DNA of 40,156 nt from DAITAZ01 sp036824045 (lineage in GTDB: Bacteria > Pseudomonadota > Gammaproteobacteria > Burkholderiales > Rhodocyclaceae), in assembly GCA_036824045.1 (NCBI GenBank), contig DAITAZ010000035.1:1-40156 (forward strand), given 5' to 3'. The notes under the pieces are model-generated. The model saw nothing but the letters and a program-made list of their open reading frames with translations. It did not search any database and was not told where the DNA came from. Positions within the stretch are counted from its first letter, which is position 1; the number at the start of each line of letters is the position of its first letter. Made by a program: the position numbers and the translations under genes. This document shows, in pieces, positions 1 to 8,701 of this stretch.

Positions 1-6
1 GAAACT

Positions 7-83
7 TGGTTGCGGGGGAAGGATTTGAACCTTCGACCTTCGGGTTATGAGCCCGACGAGCTGCCAGACTGCTCCACCCCGCG
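7..83 (-). tRNA. initiator tRNA-fMet (anticodon CAT), CCA encoded
   Basis: Read on the minus strand this folds as a 77-nt tRNA including an encoded 3' CCA (7-9). The anticodon loop carries CAT. Two initiator hallmarks are visible: position 1 is C (83) facing A at position 72 (11), so the first acceptor pair is a mismatch, and the anticodon stem has three consecutive G-C pairs (GGG before the loop, CCC after it). These features separate it from elongator tRNA-Met and from tRNA-Ile(CAT). It is transcribed divergently from murJ. Confidence 0.96.
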
Positions 84-267
84 TCAGAGGAAGCACATTA
101 TGGTAGATTCTCCATACGTTGTCAAGAACAATAAGCCTCAATCTGCTTAAGCCGAGGCACCATAACAGCCCCGACCTTGGCACCCGTCGCAGGGGGTGCC
201 CGGGTGATTGCGACGGCCACCACCCATCGCTACCATCAACCGCTTTGCCAGAGTCAGCGCCTTCGAC

Positions 268-1806
268 ATGAACCTCCTCAAAGCCTTGGCTGCCGTTAGC
301 AGCATGACCTTGCTATCCCGAGTCCTTGGCTTCGTCCGGGACTTCGTGATTGCCAGAGCTTTCGGGGCTGGGATGGCAACCGACGCGTTCTTTGTCGCCT
401 TCCGGTTTCCCAATCTGTTGCGACGAATGTTCGCAGAAGGGGCGTTTTCTCAAGCGTTCGTCCCGGTTCTTGCGGAATACAAGAACAAGCAAGGTGACGA
501 AGCAACCAAAGTCCTTGTAGACCACGTGGCAACTTGGCTTGGCCTCGCTGTACTCGGCGTCACCGCCATCGGGATCGCGGCCGCTCCGGTCATCATCTAC
601 ATCTCTGCCCCCGGGTTCTCTTCCGACTCAAGCAAATTTGAACTCACCGTCGAACTCACCCGAATCGCCTTTCCGTACATCCTGTTCATGGCTCTGACGG
701 CCATGGCTGGTGCTGTCTTGAACACTTGGAGCCGCTTCAGCGTCCCAGCGTTTGCACCGGTATTGCTGAATATCTCCTTCATCGGCATGTCCTTGTTTGC
801 CGCTCCCTATTTCGATCCACCGGTGCTGGCACTCGCATGGGCAGTTTTTATTGGCGGCTTGCTCCAATTGCTGCTTTTGGGCTACCACCTGCATCGAATC
901 GGAATGCTGCCGCGTTTCTCCCCGGTCTGGAAGGACCCGGCAGTCAGCAGAATCATGAAGTTAATGGCACCTGCACTGTTAGGTGTCTCCGTGGCTCAGA
1001 TCAGCCTGATCATCAACACGATCTTCGCCTCTTTCCTGCCCAGCGGCAGCGTTTCCTGGCTCTATTACGCTGACCGGCTCATGGAGTTCCCCGCCGGACT
1101 ATTGGGTGTGGCGCTCGGCACCATCCTGCTGCCCAGTCTCTCCAAACTTCACGCACAGGAACGAATGCAGGAATTCTCCTCCCTGCTCGACTGGGGATTG
1201 CGCCTGACACTGATGCTGACGCTCCCCGCAGCGCTGGCATTGGCCGTGCTGGGCATCCCCCTCGTCGCCACCTTGTTTCACCATGGAGCCTTCACTGCAG
1301 TCGACGCACTCGAAACCCGCAAAGCCGTGGTGGCGTATGGCGTCGGACTTACAGGGCTGATACTCGTCAAGATACTCGCGCCAGCTTTCTACGCCCGACA
1401 GGACATCCGCACTCCCGTCCGGATCGCCCTGGTCACGCTGCTGCTGACTCAGGGAATGAATCTGGCTTTCATCGGCCCATTCCAACATGCGGGCCTTGCG
1501 CTCGCTACTGGCTTGGCATCCTGCATCAACGCAGCACTTCTTTACCGCGGACTGCGCAGGCGCGCGATCTATAACCCGGCCCCCGGTTGGCTCGCGTTCC
1601 TTGGTAAGTTGGCACTGGCGCTTGTGGTCTTGGGGGTGGCACTGGTTCTCGGCACAGGAGAGGAACAGGCCTGGCTTGCACACTACTCACCCACCGAGAA
1701 GGCCCTGCGCATCGCGCTTATTGTGACTGGCGGCGCCACGGTTTATTTCGGCACGCTCTGGGCAATGGGCTTTCGGCTTGCGGACTTCCGCCGCCGCGGA
1801 GCCTAG
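268..1806 (+). CDS. murJ: lipid II flippase MurJ
   Basis: MurJ moves lipid II, the undecaprenyl-linked peptidoglycan precursor, across the inner membrane during wall synthesis. The 512-aa product matches the family length (about 510) and is almost wholly hydrophobic, with a series of membrane segments expected to be 14. The N terminus (MNLLKALAAVSSMTLLSRVL, then a GFVRD segment and a NLLRRMFAEGAFSQAFVP segment) is the conserved MurJ/MviN signature. The frame stays open upstream to an ATG at 208, but family members begin at the MNLLK methionine, so I place the start at 268. No strong ribosome-binding site is visible there. It converges with ggt, leaving 10 bp between the two stop codons. rpsT, a common neighbour in this class, is not seen in the 184 bp upstream. 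Confidence 0.95.
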   Translation: MNLLKALAAVSSMTLLSRVLGFVRDFVIARAFGAGMATDAFFVAFRFPNLLRRMFAEGAFSQAFVPVLAEYKNKQGDEATKVLVDHVATWLGLAVLGVTAIGIAAAPVIIYISAPGFSSDSSKFELTVELTRIAFPYILFMALTAMAGAVLNTWSRFSVPAFAPVLLNISFIGMSLFAAPYFDPPVLALAWAVFIGGLLQLLLLGYHLHRIGMLPRFSPVWKDPAVSRIMKLMAPALLGVSVAQISLIINTIFASFLPSGSVSWLYYADRLMEFPAGLLGVALGTILLPSLSKLHAQERMQEFSSLLDWGLRLTLMLTLPAALALAVLGIPLVATLFHHGAFTAVDALETRKAVVAYGVGLTGLILVKILAPAFYARQDIRTPVRIALVTLLLTQGMNLAFIGPFQHAGLALATGLASCINAALLYRGLRRRAIYNPAPGWLAFLGKLALALVVLGVALVLGTGEEQAWLAHYSPTEKALRIALIVTGGATVYFGTLWAMGFRLADFRRRGA

Positions 1807-1816
1807 GCGGATCTCG

Positions 1817-3565
1817 TCATCGCCCGACCGCGAGGCCCTCGCGACGAGGGTCCGCAGCCCCCTGCCAAACTTGGCCTTGGCGGAAGATCAGGTGCAGGCC
1901 ACTGGTCATTTCATTCATCTGGATTTGATGCCCCATGGACTCCAGCGCACTGCCCACACTTGCCAGCCCCTGTCCCACCTCCAGTTCCGTCGGGCCATTG
2001 CGGCTACCAAAATGCGGCAACGCCAAGGTGGATTCGGGAGAGAGCTTCCAGTCAAATAGCGCAATCAATGCCTTTGCCACATAGTTGATGATTCGGCTTC
2101 CACCCGGTGAGCCTAGCACCGCGACCAACTGCTGATCCTGGTCCATGACCAAGGTGGGCGCCATCGACGAGAGCGGCCGTTTGCCTGGCTCCACACGGTT
2201 TGGCAGCACTTCGCCCCCGGCCGCAGGCAGGAAGGAAAAATCGGTGAGTTGATTGTTGAGCAGAAAACCTCCGACCATCAGGCGGCTACCGAAGACGTCT
2301 TCTATGGAACTGGTGAGCGCGACACCGTTACCCTCGGCATCCACGACGGAGATGTGCGTAGTGGACGGCCGCTCCCAACTCATGGCATTGGCAGCGGTTT
2401 CCCTCTGCCGCATCAACCCCGGCGCCGCCCGCCCCAGGGAGCGATCGGGCCGCAGCGCTTCCCGGCGGCGCTCGAGATAGGCGCGGTCCAGCAGATCGCT
2501 GACTGGCACATCGGCAAAATCCGGATCACCCAGATAAGCCGCGCGATCGGCGAACACCAACCGCCCCGCTTCGCTGAAGGCATGGATGTTTGACACCGCC
2601 AGGGGATTGAAGAAGTCCCAACGTTCATCTTCCAGCAGTCCCAGCATCTGAAGCACGGCAATTCCACCGGAACTGGGCGGAGGCATGCCACACACCTTAT
2701 GGACGTGCCAGTCCCGACAAAGCGCCATACGCTCCTTCGCCCGATAGACAGCAAAATCAGAAAGAGAGAGGTCACCGGGAGCCGAGGGATGCGCCCCCAC
2801 CGCAGCGACAATCTGCTCCGCGAGTGCTCCCTGGTAGAACTCCTGAGCCCCGCCCTCCGCGAGCAGTCGCAGACTCCTGGCCAAATCGGGATTGCGCAGG
2901 ATCCCCCCAACCGGAATGGGAGAACCGTCGGCCTGATAAAACAAGGCTCCGGCCCTCACATCCTGGCGCAGAAAGGGGTCAGCCATCAGCAACTTATGCA
3001 GCCTTGGCGTGACGGGGAAGCCCCGCTCAGCCAGATCAATGGCTGGTTGGAAGAGGTCCCGCCAGGCCAAGCGCCCGTGGTGACGATGGGCCAGTTCCAG
3101 CATTGCCACCAACCCCGGGGTACCGACGCTTCGTCCGCCCACCGCCGCCTCGTGGAACGCCATCGGTTTCCCTTCTGGCCCCTGGAAACGTCCAACCTTG
3201 GCCGTAGCTGGCGCGGTTTCCCGACCGTCGTAGGCACGGACGCGCCGCTCGCGGGCATCCCAGACCAGCATGAACCCACCACCGCCAATGCCTGACGACT
3301 GGGGCTCCACCAGATTCAACATGGCTTGGGCGGCGATCGCTGCGTCTACCGCGTGCCCCCCGCCCGCCAATACTTGGTCCGCGACACGGCTTGCCAGCGG
3401 ATGTGCAGTCACCACCATGTGATGACTGCCAAACGCCGTGGGACGCGTTTCATACCCGCTTGCGGGCTCTGGTTGCATGGGCTGTTCGGCACGGGCCGTC
3501 CACGCAAACCAGATTCCGACCCAGCCAACACTCGCTATGAGCGCGAGCTTCCACCCCGGTTTCAT
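1817..3565 (-). CDS. ggt: gamma-glutamyltransferase precursor
   Basis: Gamma-glutamyltranspeptidase transfers or hydrolyses the gamma-glutamyl group of glutathione in the periplasm. The 582-aa product begins with a basic, hydrophobic signal peptide (MKPGWKLALIASVGWVGIWF, cleavage likely after TARA). The family features follow: GGHAVDAAIAAQAMLNLVEP, SSGIGGGGFML, the autocleavage site PSTTHISVVD and PLSSMAPTLV with GSPGGSRI. The precursor is cut before the first Thr of TTH (about residue 402) to give large and small subunits, and that Thr is the nucleophile. An upstream extension to 3664 is open, but AGGAG lies just before the ATG at 3565 and the signal peptide starts there. It is separated from hppA upstream by a terminator, so it probably has its own promoter in 3566-3700. 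Confidence 0.94.
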   Translation of the reverse strand: MKPGWKLALIASVGWVGIWFAWTARAEQPMQPEPASGYETRPTAFGSHHMVVTAHPLASRVADQVLAGGGHAVDAAIAAQAMLNLVEPQSSGIGGGGFMLVWDARERRVRAYDGRETAPATAKVGRFQGPEGKPMAFHEAAVGGRSVGTPGLVAMLELAHRHHGRLAWRDLFQPAIDLAERGFPVTPRLHKLLMADPFLRQDVRAGALFYQADGSPIPVGGILRNPDLARSLRLLAEGGAQEFYQGALAEQIVAAVGAHPSAPGDLSLSDFAVYRAKERMALCRDWHVHKVCGMPPPSSGGIAVLQMLGLLEDERWDFFNPLAVSNIHAFSEAGRLVFADRAAYLGDPDFADVPVSDLLDRAYLERRREALRPDRSLGRAAPGLMRQRETAANAMSWERPSTTHISVVDAEGNGVALTSSIEDVFGSRLMVGGFLLNNQLTDFSFLPAAGGEVLPNRVEPGKRPLSSMAPTLVMDQDQQLVAVLGSPGGSRIINYVAKALIALFDWKLSPESTLALPHFGSRNGPTELEVGQGLASVGSALESMGHQIQMNEMTSGLHLIFRQGQVWQGAADPRREGLAVGR

Positions 3566-3701
3566 CCTGTAACTCCTATCCTTGGCGGGGCTTATTGCGA
3601 CACAGCCCAGCACCGCCGGCTTGCACGCACTTGCAGCGCGTTCATTGTCACCTCGCCCCGACAAGCCGAGTCAACCCAAGCGCACTGGCGTTGCACAATG
3701 G

Positions 3702-3723
3702 AAAAGGGCGGCTTACGCCGCCC
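3702..3723 (-). terminator. rho-independent terminator after hppA
   Basis: On the minus strand a 7-bp GC stem (3717-3723 with 3706-3712) and a 4-nt loop are followed by TTTT (3702-3705). It lies 27 bp past the hppA stop and would end the hppA transcript before ggt. The rest of the 184-bp hppA-ggt interval shows nothing else I recognise. Confidence 0.75.
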
Positions 3724-3749
3724 CCTCCTCACGACCCTGCCATCACCCG

Positions 3750-6263
3750 CTACTTGCTGACGGCAAACTCGATGCGGCGGTTCTGGAACCGGCCTTCATC
3801 GGTGGCGTTGTCACCCACCGGCTTGTCGGCACCATAACCCTTGCCAGCCAGCATGTCGGCAGCAACACCCTTGGCTACGAGATAGGCAACGACTGCCTCG
3901 GCCCGCTGCTGGGACAGCGCCACATTGGCCGCTGCGTCGCCCGTGCTATCGGTATGTCCCCCCACCTCCAGCTTGATGCCAGCTGGCGCGCCTTTGATGG
4001 CCTCGGCGGACTTGTCGAGCAGCATCTTGGCATCCTCGGGAATGGCAGCGGCGCCACTGGAAAAATTGATGACCTGAAGATTCAGAGTCTTGACCAGATC
4101 ATCCGCCCCATACCCCGGCTTGAGGGCTGCGAACCCCGCTTCAGCCTTGCTGGCAGCCGCTTTCACCGCCGCACCAAGATCGAAGACAACGGCTGCAGGC
4201 GCGGCCGTCTTGGCTTCCGCCGGCTTCTGGACACCAGTGGAGGGCAGGATGGGCACGATCAGCAGCGCAACGATGTTGATGATCTTGATCAGCGGATTCA
4301 CCGCGGGGCCGGCGGTATCCTTGTACGGATCGCCCACCGTGTCGCCCGTCACCGCAGCCTTGTGGGCGTCAGACCCCTTGCCGCCGTGATTGCCATCCTC
4401 AATGTACTTCTTCGCGTTATCCCATGCGCCCCCACCGGTACACATGGAGATGGCGACGAAAAGGCCGGTCACGATCGTACCCATCAACAGACCACCCAGC
4501 GCCTTGGCTCCCAGCAACATGCCGACAAGGATCGGGACAGCTACCGGCAGCAGCGAAGGAACAATCATTTCCTTGATGGCCGCGGACGTCAGCATATCGA
4601 CAGCCTTGCCGTATTCGGGCTTGGCCTTGCCTTCCATGATGCCTTTGATCTCGCGGAACTGCCGGCGCACTTCTTCCACCACCGCGCCCGCGCAACGGCC
4701 AACCGCTTCCATCGCCATGGCGCCGAAGAGATAAGGAATCAGGCCACCGATGAAGAGCCCGACGATCACCATATGGTCGGAAAGGTCGAAGCTGACCGAC
4801 TTGCCCGCCGATTCCAGACCATGCGTGTAGTCGGCAAACAGCACCAGCGCAGCCAGGCCGGCAGACCCGATCGCGTAGCCCTTGGTCACGGCCTTGGTGG
4901 TATTGCCCACCGCGTCCAGCGGGTCGGTCACATTGCGGACTTCCTTCGGCAGTTCCGCCATTTCAGCGATACCACCGGCGTTGTCGGTGATCGGCCCATA
5001 AGCGTCGAGGGCAACAATGATGCCAGCCATGGACAGCATGGCCGTAGCGGCGATGGCAATGCCATACAAGCCAGCCAGGGAATGGGAAGCCAGAATCGCC
5101 ACACAGACTGCCAGCACCGGCCAGGCTGTGGATTTCATCGATACCGCGATGCCTGCAATGATGTTGGTCGCATGCCCCTTGGTACAGGCTTCAGCCACGT
5201 AGCGAACCGGGCGATACTCCGTCGCGGTGTAATACTCGGTGATGATCACCATCGCCGCCGTGAGCAAAATACCGATCACCGAAGCGCCAAACAGCTTGTT
5301 CACCGAAAGGCTGGGATCCGCGCTGGCCACGTTGCCCATGATCCACTGGGTGACCGGGTAGAACGCCATCAGTGAAAGCACCGCGGCAACGATCAGCCCC
5401 TTGTAAAGGGCCGTCATGATCTTTCCGGTGCCGGAATACTTGACGAAGAAAGTCCCGACGATCGACGCGATGATGGATACACCACCCAATACCAGCGGAT
5501 ACACCGCGGCTTCGGACGCCATCCCCTTCAAGGTCAGCACACCCAGCAGCATGGTCGCAATCACCGTGACCGCGTAAGTCTCGAACAGGTCGGCAGCCAT
5601 ACCGGCGCAGTCGCCCACGTTATCCCCCACGTTGTCCGCAATCACCGCCGGGTTGCGGGGATCGTCTTCGGGGATACCGGCCTCCACCTTGCCCACCAAG
5701 TCCGCACCCACATCCGCGCCCTTGGTAAAGATGCCACCACCAAGACGGGCGAAGATAGAGATCAGGGATGAACCAAACGCCAAGCCGACCAAGGGTTCCA
5801 AGGCATGCACGTCATCGCCGCCACCCAGGAAAGCATAAAATCCGGCGACCCCAAACAGCCCAAGCCCGACCACGAAGAGACCGGTGATGGCACCGCCCCG
5901 GAAGGCCACGCCAAGTGCTTCGTTGATCCCCTTGCGGGCGGCCTCGGCCGTGCGCACATTGGCCCGCACGTTGATGTTCATGCCGATGAACCCTGCTGCC
6001 CCCGAAAGCACGGCACCAATCACGAAACCAACCGCAGTCTTGATGCCGAGCACCAAGGCAATGATCACCGCCATGATTACGCCTATGATGGCGATGGTCT
6101 TGTACTGCCGCCCCAAATAGGCGCTGGCGCCTTGCTGAACCGCTGCGGCGATTTCCCGCATGCGGTCATTGCCCGACGGGAGCGAAAGAATCCATTTACT
6201 GGATACCACGCCGTAGAGCACGGCGAGGACGGCGCAGATGAGCGCCAAGGTTATACCAGACAT
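3750..6263 (-). CDS. hppA: K+-independent H+-pumping membrane pyrophosphatase with C-terminal OmpA-like domain
   Basis: This integral membrane enzyme hydrolyses cytoplasmic pyrophosphate and pumps protons outward. Residues 1 to about 677 form the multi-spanning core. The active-site block ADVGADLVGKVEAGIPEDDP begins near residue 183 and is followed by DNVGDNVGDCAGMAADL. In GNTTKAVTKGYAIG, Lys457 and Thr460 occupy the positions that distinguish K+-independent proton pumps from K+-dependent enzymes (Ala and Gly/Ala there). Unusually, the protein continues after an Ala-rich linker into an OmpA-like domain (about 735-837) with GGHTDSTGD (His770, Asp772), LSQQRAEAV and a terminal NRRIEF. That makes 837 aa against about 660-700 for the usual enzyme. 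Family structures put the C terminus outside the cytoplasm, so the extra domain is probably periplasmic and could bind peptidoglycan (inference). A perfect AGGAGG precedes the ATG at 6263. Confidence 0.95.
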   Translation of the reverse strand: MSGITLALICAVLAVLYGVVSSKWILSLPSGNDRMREIAAAVQQGASAYLGRQYKTIAIIGVIMAVIIALVLGIKTAVGFVIGAVLSGAAGFIGMNINVRANVRTAEAARKGINEALGVAFRGGAITGLFVVGLGLFGVAGFYAFLGGGDDVHALEPLVGLAFGSSLISIFARLGGGIFTKGADVGADLVGKVEAGIPEDDPRNPAVIADNVGDNVGDCAGMAADLFETYAVTVIATMLLGVLTLKGMASEAAVYPLVLGGVSIIASIVGTFFVKYSGTGKIMTALYKGLIVAAVLSLMAFYPVTQWIMGNVASADPSLSVNKLFGASVIGILLTAAMVIITEYYTATEYRPVRYVAEACTKGHATNIIAGIAVSMKSTAWPVLAVCVAILASHSLAGLYGIAIAATAMLSMAGIIVALDAYGPITDNAGGIAEMAELPKEVRNVTDPLDAVGNTTKAVTKGYAIGSAGLAALVLFADYTHGLESAGKSVSFDLSDHMVIVGLFIGGLIPYLFGAMAMEAVGRCAGAVVEEVRRQFREIKGIMEGKAKPEYGKAVDMLTSAAIKEMIVPSLLPVAVPILVGMLLGAKALGGLLMGTIVTGLFVAISMCTGGGAWDNAKKYIEDGNHGGKGSDAHKAAVTGDTVGDPYKDTAGPAVNPLIKIINIVALLIVPILPSTGVQKPAEAKTAAPAAVVFDLGAAVKAAASKAEAGFAALKPGYGADDLVKTLNLQVINFSSGAAAIPEDAKMLLDKSAEAIKGAPAGIKLEVGGHTDSTGDAAANVALSQQRAEAVVAYLVAKGVAADMLAGKGYGADKPVGDNATDEGRFQNRRIEFAVSK

Positions 6264-6544
6264 GCACTACCTCCTCTTCTTGTGGAGACACCAGCTATCA
6301 GGCGCATTGCGCGCCACTCCCTCCGCCCCGCCACCTTGCGGGTGGCCAAGCAGTATTAACCGGGTGCATCGACTGCATTCCTTGCCCGCTCGTCTTGATT
6401 GCGAACCTTCTGCAAGGCGTCTCACTGTCTGGGTGCTGCAACTTCGAGAGTCCCGCGCCCCCGAAGCCTTCCTGCATACCGACGGGCCGCCCGGTCAACG
6501 GGCGATAGACTGGTCCGCCGACAATCTACTCTTGTCTTACCGCG
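6264..6544. other. 281-bp pfp-hppA intergenic region
   Basis: No gene is seen here. It must hold the hppA leader and may hold its promoter. A short GC inverted repeat lies near 6335-6351 (GCCACC with GGTGGC). I see no clear terminator for pfp, so pfp and hppA may be partly co-transcribed. Confidence 0.4.
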
Positions 6545-7804
6545 TCAAATCTCGAATTTGCCACACCGCGGCGCAACCGCAACGTTCTTGAGCCGAACGT
6601 AATCCGGCAAGCCATCACGGAACGGGGGGTAATCTTCACCTTCGATCAAAGGCGTCAGATAAGCCCTGCAAGCTTCGGTAATCCCGAATCCGTCCTCAGT
6701 GATGAACTCTGCGGGCATCTTCTTTTCCACATTCGCCACCTGAGCCAACGGCGCCTCCACGATATCCCAGCGGTAGGGCGCCTGACTCAGCCGACGGATG
6801 GCAGGCATCACGCCATTGTGGCCAGCAAGTGCGAAGTCCACAGCAGCCTTGCCCAACGCATACGCCTGCTCCACGTCCACTCGGCTCGCAATGTGGCGCG
6901 CAGCCCGCTGCAGATAATCTGCAAGCGCCCAGTGGAACTTGTGCCCCAGCCGCGCCTTGACCAAGCTTGCAACCACTTGGCCAACGCCTCCCAATTGGGC
7001 ATGACCAAACGCGTCCCGCACACCATTGTCGGACAGCAACCGACCTTCCTTGTCGAGCAACCCTTCCGACACCGCGATCACACAATACTCATGGCGCTCC
7101 ACACACTCCTTGACCCGAGCCAGAAAACGCTCCTCGTCAAACGGCACCTCGGGGAAGAGCAGGATATGCGGCGGCTGCCCCTCTGTCCGGGCAGCCAGCC
7201 CGCAAGCGGCTGTGATCCAGCCCGCGTGGCGCCCCATCACTTCAAGCACGAAAATCTTGGTGGAGGTGCGGGCCATTGAAGCCACATCCATCCCCGCCTC
7301 CAGCACCGAGGTCGCCACATATTTGGCAACCGAACCGAAACCGGGGCAGTTGTCCGTGATGGGCAGGTCGTTGTCCACAGTTTTCGGCACATGGATCGCC
7401 TGGATGGGGTAACCCATGGCATCAGCCAGTTGCGACACTTTCAGACAAGTGTCCGCCGAATCCCCACCACCGTTGTAGAAAAAATAGCCAATGTCGTGCG
7501 CTTTGAAGACTTCGATCAAACGCTCGTACTGGGCGCGGTCTTTTTCCAAGCTTTTCAACTTGTACCGGCATGAACCAAATGCGCCACCCGGCGTATGCCG
7601 CAATCGGGCAATATCTTCAGCCGACTCGAAAGAAGTGTCGATCAGATCCTCGATGAGCGCGCCAATGATTCCGTTGCGTCCGGCATAGACCTTGCCAATC
7701 TGATCCGGATGCAACCTGGCGGTTTCAAGCACCCCACAGGCACTGGCGTTGATAACCGCCGTGACACCGCCGGACTGGGCGTAAAAGGCATTCCGAACAA
7801 CCAT
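6545..7804 (-). CDS. pfp: pyrophosphate-dependent 6-phosphofructokinase
   Basis: This cytoplasmic enzyme phosphorylates fructose 6-phosphate with pyrophosphate instead of ATP, in a reversible reaction. The 419-aa product has the PFK fold signatures. In place of the ATP-enzyme GGDGS it reads NGGGDSADT (Asp115), followed by PKTVDNDLP (Lys141); an Asp and a Lys in these positions are the known determinants of pyrophosphate use. MGRHAGWI follows. GAGGGAG sits 6 nt before the ATG at 7804. It lies directly upstream of the membrane pyrophosphatase gene, an arrangement known from methanotrophs where the two are co-expressed. Because the reaction is reversible it can serve glycolysis or gluconeogenesis, and I cannot tell which from sequence. 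Confidence 0.93.
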   Translation of the reverse strand: MVVRNAFYAQSGGVTAVINASACGVLETARLHPDQIGKVYAGRNGIIGALIEDLIDTSFESAEDIARLRHTPGGAFGSCRYKLKSLEKDRAQYERLIEVFKAHDIGYFFYNGGGDSADTCLKVSQLADAMGYPIQAIHVPKTVDNDLPITDNCPGFGSVAKYVATSVLEAGMDVASMARTSTKIFVLEVMGRHAGWITAACGLAARTEGQPPHILLFPEVPFDEERFLARVKECVERHEYCVIAVSEGLLDKEGRLLSDNGVRDAFGHAQLGGVGQVVASLVKARLGHKFHWALADYLQRAARHIASRVDVEQAYALGKAAVDFALAGHNGVMPAIRRLSQAPYRWDIVEAPLAQVANVEKKMPAEFITEDGFGITEACRAYLTPLIEGEDYPPFRDGLPDYVRLKNVAVAPRCGKFEI

Positions 7805-7844
7805 GACCGCTCCCTCAGACTAGTTAGTACCAGCACGACCCGCC

Positions 7845-7872
7845 AAAAGCGACTCCGGGGCGCGAGCCCCGG
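7845..7872 (-). terminator. hairpin terminator after adk
   Basis: On the minus strand the stem 7866-7872 with 7855-7861 (7 GC pairs, 4-nt loop) is followed within 6 nt by TTTT (7845-7848). It lies 23 bp past the adk stop and just before pfp. The T-run is short, so termination may be partial. Confidence 0.6.
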
Positions 7873-7895
7873 GGTTTTCAATCAAGCAATTTCGG

Positions 7896-8549
7896 CTACT
7901 TCAGGGCTTCCAGCGCCCGGGTAGTGATTTCATCCACCCCACCCTGGCCAGAGATCCGACGATACTTCGGTGCTGCCTCCGCCCCCGTAGCAGCCCAGTC
8001 TTGGTAGTAAGCCACCAACGGTTTCGTTTGGGAGTGATATACGTCAAGACGCTTACGAACCGTTTCCTCCCGATCATCGTCGCGCTGGATCAGCGGCTCG
8101 CCAGTGATATCGTCCACCCCATCAGACTTGGGCGGGTTGAAGGTCACGTGGTAGGTGCGGCCGGAGGCCAAATGCACCCGACGGCCTGACATGCGGGTAA
8201 TGATCTCTCCGTCCGGAACGTCGATCTCCAGCACGAAATCAATAGGGACCCCGGCCTGTTTCATCGCCTCGGCCTGGGGAATGGTCCGGGGAAACCCATC
8301 AAACATGTAGCCGGCTGTGCAATCAGCCTGGGTCAGGCGGTCTTTCACCAAGCCGATAATGATTTCGTCGGACACCAGGCCGCCAGCATCCATGACCTTC
8401 TTGGCTTCAACCCCCAGCGGGGTACCAGCTTTGACTGCTGCCCGGAGCATGTCCCCCGTAGAGATCTGGGGAATACCAAACTTCTCCTTGATGAAATTGG
8501 CTTGCGTGCCCTTGCCTGCTCCTGGCGGCCCCAACAAAATGAGTCGCAT
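7896..8549 (-). CDS. adk: adenylate kinase
   Basis: Adenylate kinase interconverts ATP + AMP and 2 ADP in the cytoplasm. The 217-aa product has the P-loop GPPGAGKGT (7-15), the AMP-binding segment with ISTGDMLR, the DGFPRT motif and a long-form LID region (about 122-160: RRVHLASGRTYH... ITGEPLIQRDDD). The LID lacks the four zinc-binding Cys found in many Gram-positive enzymes. The frame is open 36 nt further upstream, but GGGAGGA lies 4 nt before the ATG at 8549, and the protein begins there with MRLILLGPP as in homologues. It is the last gene of the envelope-related run exbB-exbD-lpxK-Trm112-adk, separated from the Trm112 gene by 152 bp. Confidence 0.97.
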   Translation of the reverse strand: MRLILLGPPGAGKGTQANFIKEKFGIPQISTGDMLRAAVKAGTPLGVEAKKVMDAGGLVSDEIIIGLVKDRLTQADCTAGYMFDGFPRTIPQAEAMKQAGVPIDFVLEIDVPDGEIITRMSGRRVHLASGRTYHVTFNPPKSDGVDDITGEPLIQRDDDREETVRKRLDVYHSQTKPLVAYYQDWAATGAEAAPKYRRISGQGGVDEITTRALEALK

Positions 8550-8575
8550 GAATCCTCCCAATGGATATGAATGAC

Positions 8576-8597
8576 AGGGCTCCACAGAGCCCTTTTT
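8576..8597 (+). other. hairpin with plus-strand T-run in the adk leader
   Basis: A perfect 7-bp stem (8576-8582 with 8587-8593, loop CACA) is followed on the plus strand by five Ts (8593-8597). As a terminator it points plus-ward, although no plus-strand gene lies upstream. In adk mRNA it would form a hairpin 27 nt before the start codon. Its role is unknown. Confidence 0.45.
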
Positions 8598-8701
8598 GTG
8601 TTTGATATGGAAACGGGGAAGTTACCCCCTTTCGGCGCCGACGGTCAAACTGCCAGTGCTGAACTGATGCGTCCCGACGGGCCGGATCGAGCAAGACAGC
8701 G

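Noticed and set aside
84..267. rpsT (S20), a frequent neighbour of murJ
   Set aside because: I looked on both strands for a short basic protein like S20 and found none; the minus-strand frame at 147-413 is a shadow of murJ.
3582..5375. 597-codon plus-strand open frame
   Set aside because: It lies antisense to hppA, has low-complexity His/Arg/Gly-rich translation and no recognisable domain; it is a GC-driven shadow of a clear membrane protein.
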